From Algoriphagus sp. (GTDB lineage: Bacteria > Bacteroidota > Bacteroidia > Cytophagales > Cyclobacteriaceae): 55,178 bases of DNA. The DNA is taken from contig NZ_JAQWXX010000108.1 of the NCBI RefSeq assembly GCF_029254265.1, positions 1-55,178 of the forward strand. The letters run 5' to 3'. Made by a program: the position numbers and the translations under genes. Of this stretch, positions 27,588 to 36,378 are shown one piece after another (positions within the stretch are counted from its first letter, which is position 1; every line of letters starts with the position of its first letter). The notes beneath the pieces are model-generated. The model made no database searches and was not told where the DNA came from. It saw nothing but the letters and a program-made list of their open reading frames with translations.

Positions 27588-28718
27588 ATGGCTTTTTCAG
27601 CAAAAAAATGGGTACTCCTGCCAATAGGGGTACTCATTTTTCTTGGTATTACTTATTGGATCATCGGGCTTATCCAGTACCGACTCAATGTGATGGATGT
27701 GGAAGAATATGATCCCATCTCGACTTTGGTCGTACCCGAGCATCCGCTTACCAAATCTAAATTTCCTTTTATCGATGTCCATAATCACCAATGGATCATG
27801 CCAATCCAAGATTTGGAAGATTTGGTTGAGGAAATGGATTCGCTAAATATGGGCGTAATGGTCAATCTGAGTGGTTTTCGCGGTAAAATCCTAGAATGGT
27901 CTTTAGATAATGTAGCTGAAAATTACCCAGAGCGATTTGTAGTTTTTCTTAATATCAATTTCGAAAATCTCGATGATCCAGGTTGGCCGGAAGAGCCCTT
28001 GATGATGTTGGAGGAAGGGGTAAAACAAGGAGTAAAAGGGCTAAAGGTTTACAAAGAACTTGGGCTGAATGATCAGGATAATGATGGAAATCGGATCCCT
28101 GTCAATGACCCTCGCCTCGATCCGATCTGGGCAAAATGTGGTGAATTGGGAATTCCAGTGTTAATTCATTCTGGTGAACCTAGCTCATTCTGGGAACCAA
28201 AAGACAAGTTCAATGAGCGCTGGCTTGAGCTAAAGCAATATCCGAGTCGCTACCGAAACCCTGAAACGCTTCCTTCCTTTGATTCGGTTATGGCTGAGCA
28301 ACACGCCGTATTCAGAAAACACCCCGACACCAAATTTATCAATGCCCATTTGGGATGGTACGGAAATGACCTGAAGAAACTTGGAGAACTCATGGATGAG
28401 TTCCCAAATATGTACACCGAAATTGGAGCCGTTTTGGCAGAATTAGGGCGACAGCCAAAGGCAGCAAGAACTTTTTTCATCGCGTATCAGGATCGGATTC
28501 TTTTTGGAAAAGACACCTATAAGATGGAGGAATATTACACCTATTTCCGAGTACTGGAGACCGAGGATGAGTATTTCGATTACTACAGGAAGCGGCATGC
28601 CAACTGGAAGATGTATGGAATGGGATTGCCCGATTCAGTGCTTCGGAAGGTTTATTATAAAAACGCGATCAACGTTATCCCTGGTATAGATCGATCAGTT
28701 TTTCCTCTGGAAGACTAG
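27588..28718 (+). CDS. Membrane-anchored amidohydrolase family protein
   Basis: A 376-aa metal-dependent hydrolase of the amidohydrolase-2 (ACMSD-like) type. An N-terminal helix (about residues 9-28) anchors it. The barrel begins with the first metal motif FIDVHNH (about 60-66); later elements are KGLKVYKELG, VLIHSGEPS (His metal ligand), FINAHLGWYGND (His ligand) and LFGKDTY (Asp near the C-terminal end of the barrel). The C-terminus ends NVIPGIDRSVFP. The substrate is unknown. It follows the DUF2911 gene by 11 bp and is probably cotranscribed. A decayed copy of its C-terminus lies about 115 bp downstream. Confidence 0.87.
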   Translation: MAFSAKKWVLLPIGVLIFLGITYWIIGLIQYRLNVMDVEEYDPISTLVVPEHPLTKSKFPFIDVHNHQWIMPIQDLEDLVEEMDSLNMGVMVNLSGFRGKILEWSLDNVAENYPERFVVFLNINFENLDDPGWPEEPLMMLEEGVKQGVKGLKVYKELGLNDQDNDGNRIPVNDPRLDPIWAKCGELGIPVLIHSGEPSSFWEPKDKFNERWLELKQYPSRYRNPETLPSFDSVMAEQHAVFRKHPDTKFINAHLGWYGNDLKKLGELMDEFPNMYTEIGAVLAELGRQPKAARTFFIAYQDRILFGKDTYKMEEYYTYFRVLETEDEYFDYYRKRHANWKMYGMGLPDSVLRKVYYKNAINVIPGIDRSVFPLED

Positions 28719-28821
28719 TTTTTTTTAATAAAAATTCAAGGTCTTCAGTGAAAACCTCCATGCAATTTGCGGTTAAAAAAGCCAATCAATTTTTAAACAC
28801 TTATTGCGTTTCGTGGAGACA

Positions 28822-28884
28822 CGAACTGCGGCGATGAATGTGATTCCGGGAATCGATCGTTCAGTTTTTCCGGTTGAGGAGTAG
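28822..28884 (+). pseudogene. C-terminal fragment of a second amidohydrolase copy
   Basis: A stretch ending NVIPGIDRSVFPVEE-stop (28837-28884), nearly identical in protein to the last residues of the intact gene upstream (NVIPGIDRSVFPLED) but differing at many third codon positions. It therefore comes from a diverged paralogue, not a recent duplication. Only about 20 codons survive. The rest of the copy appears to have been deleted; upstream bases show no recognisable continuation. Confidence 0.75.
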
Positions 28885-29443
28885 TGAATTATTAAATCCC
28901 CCTAACCCCCTTTGGAAAGGGAAATTTAGGTCCGCGTAGGAATGAATTTTTGACTACAAATGGGATTTTATTTTTAAAAAAATAGAAAATTACACCTCCT
29001 AGGTTTTAAGATTGAGGTTTAGAAAATGCGATTCCCCCTTGTTATGGGGGCAAGGGGGATTGAAGCCATTCTGCTTTATTCCTAAATTAATCCTGATTCT
29101 GAAAATATTGATAAAAAACAAATCCTCCTTGTGATACCAACGGTGGGCTAAGGGGAAAATAACGATAAGCAAAATCTTTCATCTGATAGGCGCGTTGGGA
29201 TGACGCAAAAGCGGGCCGGCGTTCGGCCTAGTGCGGTGGAAGCTTTTTTGCGTCTTGGCCTTTTGGTTCTTTTGGGCCAAGCCAAAAGAACAATAGAAAA
29301 CCCTCAATCTAACTTTTCAAATTCTGATTCTTATTTTACTTCTAAAACCTTTCCAAGTATCTATCCTTGCTTATCCCCTGATAAAGGAATAATTTGTCCT
29401 TCAGGTAAATACTTATCGCTCCAGCCCAAAAACCTATTATCAT
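28885..29443. other. Intergenic region with C/G-rich hairpins and a repeat tail
   Basis: About 560 bp without a credible gene. It contains a CCCCCTAACCCCC block (about 28899-28914), a hairpin CCCCCTTG / CAAGGGGG (29034-29041, 29051-29058), a GC-rich patch GGGCCGGCGTTCGGCC (about 29212-29227) and a perfect 10-bp stem GTTCTTTTGG / CCAAAAGAAC with a 6-nt loop (29266-29275, 29282-29291). These C-run and AAAAGAAC elements look like dispersed intergenic repeats. The open frame over 29200-29523 passes through the hairpins and is probably spurious. Confidence 0.55.
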
Positions 29444-32400
29444 ATGAAGAGACATTCTGCAATCCTCGCTCTTGCACTAAGTTCATTTTTTGCCTGCACC
29501 GAATCCAAGCCCAAACTGACTGACGAAGAATTCGCCCAACTCAGCGATGCTCAAAAGCGTTCTGTGGAATTTGCCTTAGATGGTATCGAAGTGCCTGATG
29601 AGCGATTAGTACTGACACTTTTCGCATCTGAACCGATGATGACTAATCCCACGAATATGGATGTAGATGATCGTGGCCGGGTCTGGATCGCCGAAGCTTA
29701 TAACTACCGTACTAAACTGAATCCCCGTAATCCAACCAAAGCAGAAGGTGATCGAATCCTAATCATGGAAGACACCGATGGTGATGGCGTAGCGGATACT
29801 TCGAAAGTTTTCTACCAAGGAAATGACATCAATGCTGCTTTAGGAATTGCAGTCTTGGGCGATAAAGTTTATGTTTCCGTCAGCCCTTATCTCTATGTAT
29901 TTACTGATGCAGATGGGGATGATGTTCCAGAAAAGAAAGAGATTCTATTCTCTGGTGTGGGTGGTGAGCAGCATGATCATGGGATGCATGCGGTGACTTT
30001 TGCACCTGATGGCAAACTGTATTTCAACTATGGGAATGCCGGCGAAGGACTCCGTGATGCGCAAGGCAACCCAATCATTGATCCGATCGGTAGACCGATT
30101 ACCAATGAAACCCAAACCTATCAGGAAGGAATGGTATTCCGAATGGATCCGGATCATACTAATGTCGAGATATTAGGCTGGAACTTCCGTAATAACTATG
30201 AAGTCGCAGTAGATAGCTACGGTAGAATGTGGCAATCAGATAACGATGATGATGGTAATCGAGGAACTCGAATTAATTACGTCATGGATTATGGGAATTA
30301 TGGTTTCAAAGATGAAATGACTCGAAGCGATTGGAGGACACGCCGAATCAATATGGAAGATTCCATTCCGCTCCGACATTGGCACCTGAATGATCCAGGC
30401 GTAGTGCCAAATCTTTTACAAACTTATGCGGGCTCCCCTACCGGAATCTTGGTGTACGAGGGAAAACTTTTGCCTGAAGAATATCAAAATCAAGTAATAC
30501 ATGCCGATGCAGGTCCAAATATCATCCGCGCTTATCCAGTGAAGGAATCCGCTGCCGGTTTCACGGCTGAAATCATCAATCTGATGGATGGAAATAAGCG
30601 GGACAATTGGTTTAGACCTTCAGACGTAACAGTTGCTCCCGATGGATCAATCTTTGTTTCCGATTGGTATGATCCGGGTGTAGGTGGACATGCGATGGGT
30701 GATCTGGACAAAGGTCGTGTCTACCGACTTGCTCCAAAGGGCGTAAAGTACAACTTAGAAAAGCCAGACTATTCTAATGTGGAATCTCTGATTAAACTCC
30801 TCCAAAATCCAAATCGAGCCACCCATTTCAAAGCATTTATGGCTTTAAAGGAAATGGGCACCAAAGCTGAAACAGCCTTGAAAGAGCTTTATGAAGGCGA
30901 GGATCCCCGGATGAAAGCACGCGCTTTCTGGCTCCTTACCAAGCTTCCAAATGGACAAGAATATATTGCAGCGGCTGCAAAAGATGAAAATCAAGATATC
31001 CGAGTAGCTGCTGTAAGAGCTTCTAGAATCAACAAAACCAATCATGCAGATTTTCTCTTGCCTTTAGCAAATGACGAATCTCCGCAAGTCAGGAGAGAAG
31101 TAGCTTTAGCAATTCGCTATATCGAAATGCCTGCTGTTTGGGAAAGATTAGCTGAAAACTATCAGGCTGGAGATCGCTGGTATTTGGAGGCACTTGGGAT
31201 TGCGGCCGAAGGATTCTGGGATATTTATTTGCCCACGTATTTAGAAAAAGTAGGAACTGGTTGGACCGAAAGTCAGGAGGCTACCGATTTAGTTTGGCGA
31301 TCCAGAAGTGCCAATACAGCCACGCTTTTGGGCGAATTGATTCAGGAGAAAAAGTCCCCAGCAAATTTACGATACTATCGAGCATTGGATTTTCAATACA
31401 AAGATGCAAAAAATCTGGTTTTAAAATCCCTACTAAAAACGAGTTCTCCGGAAGAGCAGATTATAGCCCTTCGTCAGTTGGTGTTCGATTCTGGATCTCC
31501 GGATCGGGAGATTTTAGCTTTGGCTTCGCAAAAAGCAGGTGAAATCGCCGATGATCAGGATTTTCTTGAGATTGTTAGCAAATATGGCTTGAAAGAGCAA
31601 AAGGCTCGTTTGCTTGACCTGGTCATGGACTCACCTGACCAGAACATTTCCCAGACTGCTGCCAAAACTTACATTGAACTCTATGGAGTAGCTGAAATGC
31701 CGGGTTATTTTTCCAATTCGGATGAAACTAAAGCGATCCAAGCTATTGATAAATTTGGAACCGTGGACAATGTCGATATGGCCAAAAGCTTAGCTACTGT
31801 CTTCACAGATACTAAGCGAAGCCTTGCTGTAAGGGAAGCGGCGACACAAGCTATGAAAGGCTACAACAGCGAAGGCTATCTATGGGAAATGGAAAACAAA
31901 AATCAGATTCCAGCTGATATGATGCCTATTGCGCAGAAGCTTTTGATGTCCACTTGGAACTCCGAGATTCGTGCTGCCGCCACTGAGAAATTCGGAAATA
32001 GTGCTGGGCCTAAAGTAAATGTAGCTTCCCTATTAGCAAAGTCTGGAAGCATAGAAAAAGGGAAAACCATCGCTCAAGGCTATTGCTTGGCTTGTCATAA
32101 AATCGGAAATGAAGGAATTGACTTCGGCCCCGGCTTGACAGAGATTGGGGATAAGCTCTCGAAGGAGGCTTTATATAATTCCATCCTAAATCCTTCCGAA
32201 GGTATGGGCTTCGGCTACGAAACCCAACTTGTGAAATTTAAAGATGGAAAGGAAATCCAGTGCATTGTAAACTCCAAAACTGAAATCGATCTGATCGTGA
32301 AACTCGTAGGTAGTGGAGAACAGACGATTTACAAGCTAGCCGATATCGCGTCTGTAACACAGCTTACCGAGTCCTTGATGCCAAAATTCCCACTTAGTGA

Positions 32401-32449
32401 AACTGAGTTGGTGGACTTGGTAAGTTATTTGGAGACGCTGAGGAAGTAG
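29444..32449 (+). CDS. PVC-type haem-binding protein (propeller, HEAT, cytochrome c)
   Basis: A 1001-aa lipoprotein (lipobox SSFFAC). The N-terminal domain (about residues 50-440, from ERLVLTLFASEPMMTNPTNM with DRGRVWIAEAYNYR) is the membrane-bound dehydrogenase-type beta-propeller of PVC-type proteins. A helical HEAT-repeat region follows (about 450-850). A C-terminal cytochrome c domain has one CLACH haem site (about 881-885), with FGPGLTEIG and a distal-side Met in EGMGFGYET. Such proteins are thought to oxidise a sugar or alcohol and pass electrons to the respiratory chain; the substrate is unknown. No other subunit gene is adjacent, so it may be self-contained. Confidence 0.9.
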   Translation: MKRHSAILALALSSFFACTESKPKLTDEEFAQLSDAQKRSVEFALDGIEVPDERLVLTLFASEPMMTNPTNMDVDDRGRVWIAEAYNYRTKLNPRNPTKAEGDRILIMEDTDGDGVADTSKVFYQGNDINAALGIAVLGDKVYVSVSPYLYVFTDADGDDVPEKKEILFSGVGGEQHDHGMHAVTFAPDGKLYFNYGNAGEGLRDAQGNPIIDPIGRPITNETQTYQEGMVFRMDPDHTNVEILGWNFRNNYEVAVDSYGRMWQSDNDDDGNRGTRINYVMDYGNYGFKDEMTRSDWRTRRINMEDSIPLRHWHLNDPGVVPNLLQTYAGSPTGILVYEGKLLPEEYQNQVIHADAGPNIIRAYPVKESAAGFTAEIINLMDGNKRDNWFRPSDVTVAPDGSIFVSDWYDPGVGGHAMGDLDKGRVYRLAPKGVKYNLEKPDYSNVESLIKLLQNPNRATHFKAFMALKEMGTKAETALKELYEGEDPRMKARAFWLLTKLPNGQEYIAAAAKDENQDIRVAAVRASRINKTNHADFLLPLANDESPQVRREVALAIRYIEMPAVWERLAENYQAGDRWYLEALGIAAEGFWDIYLPTYLEKVGTGWTESQEATDLVWRSRSANTATLLGELIQEKKSPANLRYYRALDFQYKDAKNLVLKSLLKTSSPEEQIIALRQLVFDSGSPDREILALASQKAGEIADDQDFLEIVSKYGLKEQKARLLDLVMDSPDQNISQTAAKTYIELYGVAEMPGYFSNSDETKAIQAIDKFGTVDNVDMAKSLATVFTDTKRSLAVREAATQAMKGYNSEGYLWEMENKNQIPADMMPIAQKLLMSTWNSEIRAAATEKFGNSAGPKVNVASLLAKSGSIEKGKTIAQGYCLACHKIGNEGIDFGPGLTEIGDKLSKEALYNSILNPSEGMGFGYETQLVKFKDGKEIQCIVNSKTEIDLIVKLVGSGEQTIYKLADIASVTQLTESLMPKFPLSETELVDLVSYLETLRK

Positions 32450-32522
32450 GGAGTTGGAAGTAGGAAGTCGGGAGGTTGGAAGCGGGAGGTTTGGAGGTTG
32501 GAGGTTGGAAGTAGGGAGGTTT
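32441..32522. repeat. G-rich degenerate heptamer tandem repeat
   Basis: Eleven or so imperfect 7-8 nt units of the type GGAGGTT, GGAAGTA or GGGAGGTT run without interruption from the end of the cytochrome gene (its TAG stop is inside, at 32447-32449) to 32522. The strand is strongly purine-biased. Such arrays expand by slippage. No coding function. Confidence 0.75.
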
Positions 32523-32575
32523 AAATTTCTTGTCGGTTAAAAAACTTATATCTAATATCATAAATCTTAATTCCT

Positions 32576-32947
32576 ATGAAACTCGGCGCATTTTCAATCT
32601 CTCTTTCGGTCAAGGACCTGAAGGTTTCCAGAACATTCTACGAAAACTTAGGCTTCAGCAAATTTGCTGGAGGTGAAGAAATGAACTATCTCATCATGAA
32701 AAATGGCAATGCCCTCGTGGGACTTTTCCAGGGGATGTTTGAAGGAAATATCCTCACTTTCAATCCAGGTTGGGATGAAAATGCACAACCTGTTGAAAAC
32801 TTTGACGATGTACGTGCAATCCAAAAATCTGTCAAATCCAAAGGAATCAAACTTGAAAGTGAAGCCGATGAGTCCACTCAAGGGCCAGCATCATTTGTTG
32901 TGAAAGACCCGGACGGAAATATGATATTGATTGATCAGCATGTTTGA
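32576..32947 (+). CDS. VOC family protein (glyoxalase/bleomycin-resistance fold)
   Basis: A 123-aa two-module VOC protein. FSISLSVKDLKVSRTFYENLGF (about residues 5-26) forms the first beta-alpha-beta unit; the second ends GPASFVVKDPDGNMILIDQH (about 103-122), where the DPDGN turn is typical. These proteins are usually dimeric and use metal to act on small metabolites, but the substrate cannot be read from sequence. The conserved Glu often seen at the end of the second module is replaced by IDQH, so metal binding is uncertain. Monocistronic. Confidence 0.85.
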   Translation: MKLGAFSISLSVKDLKVSRTFYENLGFSKFAGGEEMNYLIMKNGNALVGLFQGMFEGNILTFNPGWDENAQPVENFDDVRAIQKSVKSKGIKLESEADESTQGPASFVVKDPDGNMILIDQHV

Positions 32948-33195
32948 TATTTCCTTAGCTAATCACGCATTTTAAATATGTCGTTTCTCAAAACGCCCCT
33001 TCCACTTTTCTTTATTCAAAATCGAGAAATCTGATTTCCAGATTGTTTTGTTTTTATTCATTCATAGGGTTACTTTTTCTATGTTGATGAAAATCATATT
33101 TACTATCATACCGAAGTCTTATTTTTAAGAAAACACTCAGGCTGATTTAGCTTGACTGGATTCAGATTTATTTATGAAAATTTTATGGTGCAATC

Positions 33196-33846
33196 ATGAA
33201 AAATAACATTGATAAAATAGAGCTGGTAATTCCTTTAAAGAATCTCGATTTGAAAGGGATTTTAAGAAAAGCGGTTAATCCTAGAGGGATGATTATTTTT
33301 TGTCATGGGAGTGGAAGCAGCAGACTTAGCAGCAGAAATAATTTCGTCGCAGACCAATTACTTGAGGCTGGGTATTCCTCACTATTATTTGATCTGCTAA
33401 CTGAAGAGGAAGATCTAACTTATGAAAACAGATTTAATATAGATCTTTTGACGCGACGCTTGGTTGACGTCACCGAGTATATGATAGAATCAGAGAATCT
33501 GAAAAATATTCCTATAGGCTATTTTGGAGCGAGCACGGGTGCAGCTTCAGCACTTTTTGCAGCTGCGACTTTGGGTCAAAAGATTGGAGCAATAGTCTCC
33601 AGAGGAGGAAGACCGGATATGGCCATGCCTGTTCTAGACAAAATAGGAGTCCCTACCCTATTAATCGTTGGAGGAGATGATTATGAAGTGATTGAATTAA
33701 ATCAAAAAGCTTTTGATCAATTGGATTGTATAAAAAAATTAGAAATCGTTGAAGGGGCAACTCACCTATTCGGAGAACCCGGAAAACTTGAAGAGGTTGC
33801 GCAATTAACCATTGATTGGTTTGATACTTATTTAACTATAAAATAA
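33196..33846 (+). CDS. Alpha/beta hydrolase (dienelactone hydrolase-like)
   Basis: A 216-aa cytoplasmic hydrolase. HGSGSSR (about residues 37-43) forms the oxyanion region, GASTG (111-115) holds the nucleophile Ser113, VGGDD (158-162) the acid and ATHLF (188-192) the His190. The substrate is unknown. The next gene, a phosphoribosyltransferase, starts 5 bp later; this same pair is found fused in some bacteria, so they probably work together. Confidence 0.87.
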   Translation: MKNNIDKIELVIPLKNLDLKGILRKAVNPRGMIIFCHGSGSSRLSSRNNFVADQLLEAGYSSLLFDLLTEEEDLTYENRFNIDLLTRRLVDVTEYMIESENLKNIPIGYFGASTGAASALFAAATLGQKIGAIVSRGGRPDMAMPVLDKIGVPTLLIVGGDDYEVIELNQKAFDQLDCIKKLEIVEGATHLFGEPGKLEEVAQLTIDWFDTYLTIK

Positions 33847-33851
33847 AAGTG

Positions 33852-34490
33852 ATGAAGTTCAAGAACAGAGATGAAGCCGCATTACTATTAGCTGAAAAAT
33901 TAAAGGAGTATAAAGATGGAAATGCTGTGGTCTTGGCCATCCCCAGAGGAGGTGTGCCTCTTGGTTATATTATCGCCAAATCGCTTAATCTACCACTAGA
34001 GATTGTACTCTCTAAAAAAATCGGCCATCCCTTTCATAAAGAATATGCAATAGGTGCGGTAACATTAAAAAATAGAGTTCTTAGCAATGCCGCCAATGAT
34101 ATTCCCGAAGATTATATCGAATCAGAAACCGAAAAAATCAGAGAAAATCTAAGGCTGCGCTATCAGAAATTTTGCGGAGCTAAGGATGAGCTGAATCTGC
34201 ATGGTAAAATTCTGTTGGTGGTGGATGATGGAGTCGCTACTGGCAACACCATGCTTTCAATCCTTGAAATTTTGCATGAAGAAAAGCCGAAAAAAATTGT
34301 AGTTGCAGTTCCTGTGTCTCCGCCAGATGCCATTCAAAACTTCCAAAATTCACCGTTTGTAGATGAAGTAATATGTTTGATGATACCACATGACTTTAGA
34401 GCTGTTGGCCAATTCTACGAAGATTTTGGTGAAGTTGATGATGAGCAGGTTAAGCAATTGCTGGACGTTTCGAATAAAGAGGTATCATAG
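33852..34490 (+). CDS. Phosphoribosyltransferase family protein
   Basis: A 212-aa PRTase with the PRPP-binding signature LLVVDDGVATGNTM and a flexible-loop KKIGHPFHKEYAIGAV that is typical of the group seen beside or fused to alpha/beta hydrolases. It contains PRGGVPLGYIIAKSL (about residues 33-47). The base or acceptor is unknown. The ATG at 33852 is preceded by an in-frame GTG at 33849, which is also possible. It sits 5 bp after the hydrolase stop and forms a two-gene operon with it. Confidence 0.87.
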   Translation: MKFKNRDEAALLLAEKLKEYKDGNAVVLAIPRGGVPLGYIIAKSLNLPLEIVLSKKIGHPFHKEYAIGAVTLKNRVLSNAANDIPEDYIESETEKIRENLRLRYQKFCGAKDELNLHGKILLVVDDGVATGNTMLSILEILHEEKPKKIVVAVPVSPPDAIQNFQNSPFVDEVICLMIPHDFRAVGQFYEDFGEVDDEQVKQLLDVSNKEVS

Positions 34491-34631
34491 ACAACCCCAT
34501 TGTGATAAGATTAGAACCTTAAATCGTATGTGGTCATGCCCCACAAAAAAAGGCATAGTCAAATGATTTTCTAACAAGTCTCTTTTAGTACACCAACAAG
34601 GTATTCCTTTTTAGAAAATTTGAACAATTTG

Positions 34632-35522
34632 CTATTTTTTCCCAAACCCAGCCTTGATATACTCTACCGCTTTTAGATGAGCGGGGGTCTCTTTACGGAC
34701 TGAACCCCAAGTCGTCACATCATGTCCGACACCTTCATACATAAAGCTTTCAGTAGACACTCCCGCATCGTTCAGTTTCCTCAAAAACAACTCCTCCTCT
34801 ACTCTTGAAATCTCATATTCACCCAGAATATTAAATGTCGGTGGAAGTCCCACCAGATTTTTAGCCCAGAGGGGTGAACCATAGTCACTTCGCACGTCTT
34901 CTATATTTTCAAAGTATAAATCTTTACATACTGACCAGGACGAGCCTCCCCCATCGATAGCGGCATAAACAAGTAATTGAAAAGAGAATTTGGGACTGTT
35001 TTTAGTTTCCCTCGCTTTTAAAGTGGTCGCTGCGGCAAAATATGCTCCGGCACTTTCTCCGGAAATGGCAAAGTTTGCCGTATCTAAGCCAAGTTCACCT
35101 GCATGATTCCATAACCAGTCCGTCACTTCATAGACATCATCATGAGCAGCTGGATATTTATGCTCAGGCCCTAATCGATAATCAATGGCGATCACCGTCA
35201 CATCACTCTTCTCAGCTAAATACCTACTTATCTCATCGTGACTGTCTAAACTTCCCGCTACCCAACATGCCCCATGTACATAGATCAAGGTGGGTTTTAA
35301 GCCAGCAGTTTTTGGTCTATAAATTCGAATAGCTACCTCACGACCAGCTAAAGGGATAGCCTGATCAGTGATCAAAAGATCAAAACGCGAGGTAGCTGGT
35401 TTGATCCTTTCTACCTGTGCCCGAAATTGATTAATGCTTTCCGGAGTTGACAACCAAGCATCCTGAGCGAATAGTATGGAAGGCATTGCCAGTAGAAAAA
35501 GGGTAATCGTAATTAATCTCAT
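34632..35522 (-). CDS. Secreted HSL-like alpha/beta esterase
   Basis: A 296-aa hydrolase with a signal peptide (cleavage near ILFAQ, residue 20). The oxyanion motif is HGACW (83-87), where Gly-Gly of the usual HGGG is replaced by Ala-Cys. The nucleophile Ser157 is in GESAGAY, and a GHDV His lies near the C-terminus (about 265). IDYRLGPEHKYPAAHDDV is a strong hormone-sensitive lipase family signature. It is likely a periplasmic or secreted esterase. It stands alone and convergent with the hydrolase/PRTase pair. Confidence 0.85.
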   Translation of the reverse strand: MRLITITLFLLAMPSILFAQDAWLSTPESINQFRAQVERIKPATSRFDLLITDQAIPLAGREVAIRIYRPKTAGLKPTLIYVHGACWVAGSLDSHDEISRYLAEKSDVTVIAIDYRLGPEHKYPAAHDDVYEVTDWLWNHAGELGLDTANFAISGESAGAYFAAATTLKARETKNSPKFSFQLLVYAAIDGGGSSWSVCKDLYFENIEDVRSDYGSPLWAKNLVGLPPTFNILGEYEISRVEEELFLRKLNDAGVSTESFMYEGVGHDVTTWGSVRKETPAHLKAVEYIKAGFGKK

Positions 35523-35797
35523 ATGCTTTTATTTAAGGATCGATCCTTGATTATTTTTGACTGTGATTGATCATGTTTTACAACTTTACTCTGGCCTTAG
35601 CAAAGCACTCCAAAAGATGGAGAATTGGGAAACACCTGAATATAACTTAGAAGATACAGTTTTTAAATTTTGTCAAAGCCAATAACCCGATTGTCATTCA
35701 AATTCACCCATCTAATCCAAAAGAAGATACCCAAAGAGCAGGATGCATGGTCTTGATACTTTCTTTCAGAAGGATTACAAGTACTGATTGATGTAGT

Positions 35798-36077
35798 TTA
35801 GCCTACAATCCATTCGCTGAAGGACTGCCAAAATTCAAATTTGTAAAAATTCAAAACGGAAAAATGGTACATCAAAACCACAAGTAAGGCAAATGGGAAA
35901 AGATTCCATCGCTTGTGCGATTTCCAATCCCAAATACTCAGGGCTACTAAAATCAAATCCGCCATAAGAAAGCCAACCACTGGTAAAATAGGTAAACCAA
36001 AAACCAATCAAGACTAAAACAAAAAAGCCCGCAAAAAAGAAATAACTCCGCTAGTTAATCTGCTTTTCTAATTTCAT
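35798..36077 (-). pseudogene. Broken small membrane protein gene
   Basis: After the hairpin module linker the minus strand reads ATGAAATTAGAAAAG and stops nine codons later. Past that stop the same frame has hydrophobic RSYFFFAGFFVLVLIGFWF. The frame then shifts to one that reads VFGLPILPVVGFLMADLILV and SHKRWNLFPFALLVVLMYHF, ending at the stop near 35798. Together this looks like a small multi-helix membrane protein carrying at least one stop and one frameshift. The family is not recognised. Confidence 0.5.
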
Positions 36078-36202
36078 GTGTTTATAATTTGATTTTTAAT
36101 TGTCACATGGAATGCCCTGATCCTGATATTTATCGGGACATCCCCCTCCCGAAACCAGTTCGCGACAAGTTGTGTGAGAAGCACTTCTCATGGGCATTTC
36201 AT
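36078..36202 (-). repeat. Interspersed hairpin module, one unit
   Basis: On the minus strand a unit begins ATGAAATGCCCATG at 36202 and carries the hairpin TGAGAA-GTGC-TTCTCA followed by CACA. An extra ~30-nt insert includes the near-palindrome TCCCGATAAATATCAGGA. The unit ends with ATTCC (36109-36113 on the plus strand), and the 31-nt linker ending CAAATTATAAACAC leads to the ATGAAA at 36077 of the broken membrane-protein gene. Its ATG frame stops after four codons (ATG AAA TGC CCA TGA). Confidence 0.8.
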
Positions 36203-36378
36203 GCCTTTAAAGTTTTACCCTTTGATGAAGATTCCTTGGGCGATTTTGGGATGATTGAGTTTGCTGCCTGTGGCAAGTTGGCTGGTATCCATATCTAAAA
36301 AAAGGTTTTCAAATAGTTGTAAAGTAAGAAAGTTATTAAATTCTGTAACTTCTGGTAATTTCGATCCTTATCATTTCA

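Larger units (their letters stand above)
35523..36378. other. Decayed region between esterase and DoxX-like genes
   Basis: An ~860-bp stretch without an intact gene. A plus-strand coding-like piece (35669-35803, with VIQIHPSNPKEDTQRAGCM) has no start and ends at a TAG; its family is not recognised. A broken small membrane protein lies on the minus strand (35798-36077), and one hairpin module at 36078-36202. The rest holds nothing I can identify. Confidence 0.6.

Noticed and set aside
29200..29523. 107-codon ORF upstream of the cytochrome gene
   Set aside because: Passes through GC-rich hairpins and overlaps the start and signal peptide of the PVC-type protein; composition is unlike its neighbours.
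32441..32522. Four-stranded G-quadruplex
   Set aside because: Only a few GGG runs are present and most units have GG; a quadruplex is possible but not supported enough to list.
36089..36298. 69-codon plus-strand ORF across the hairpin module
   Set aside because: Runs antisense through the module and its palindrome; no recognisable domain.
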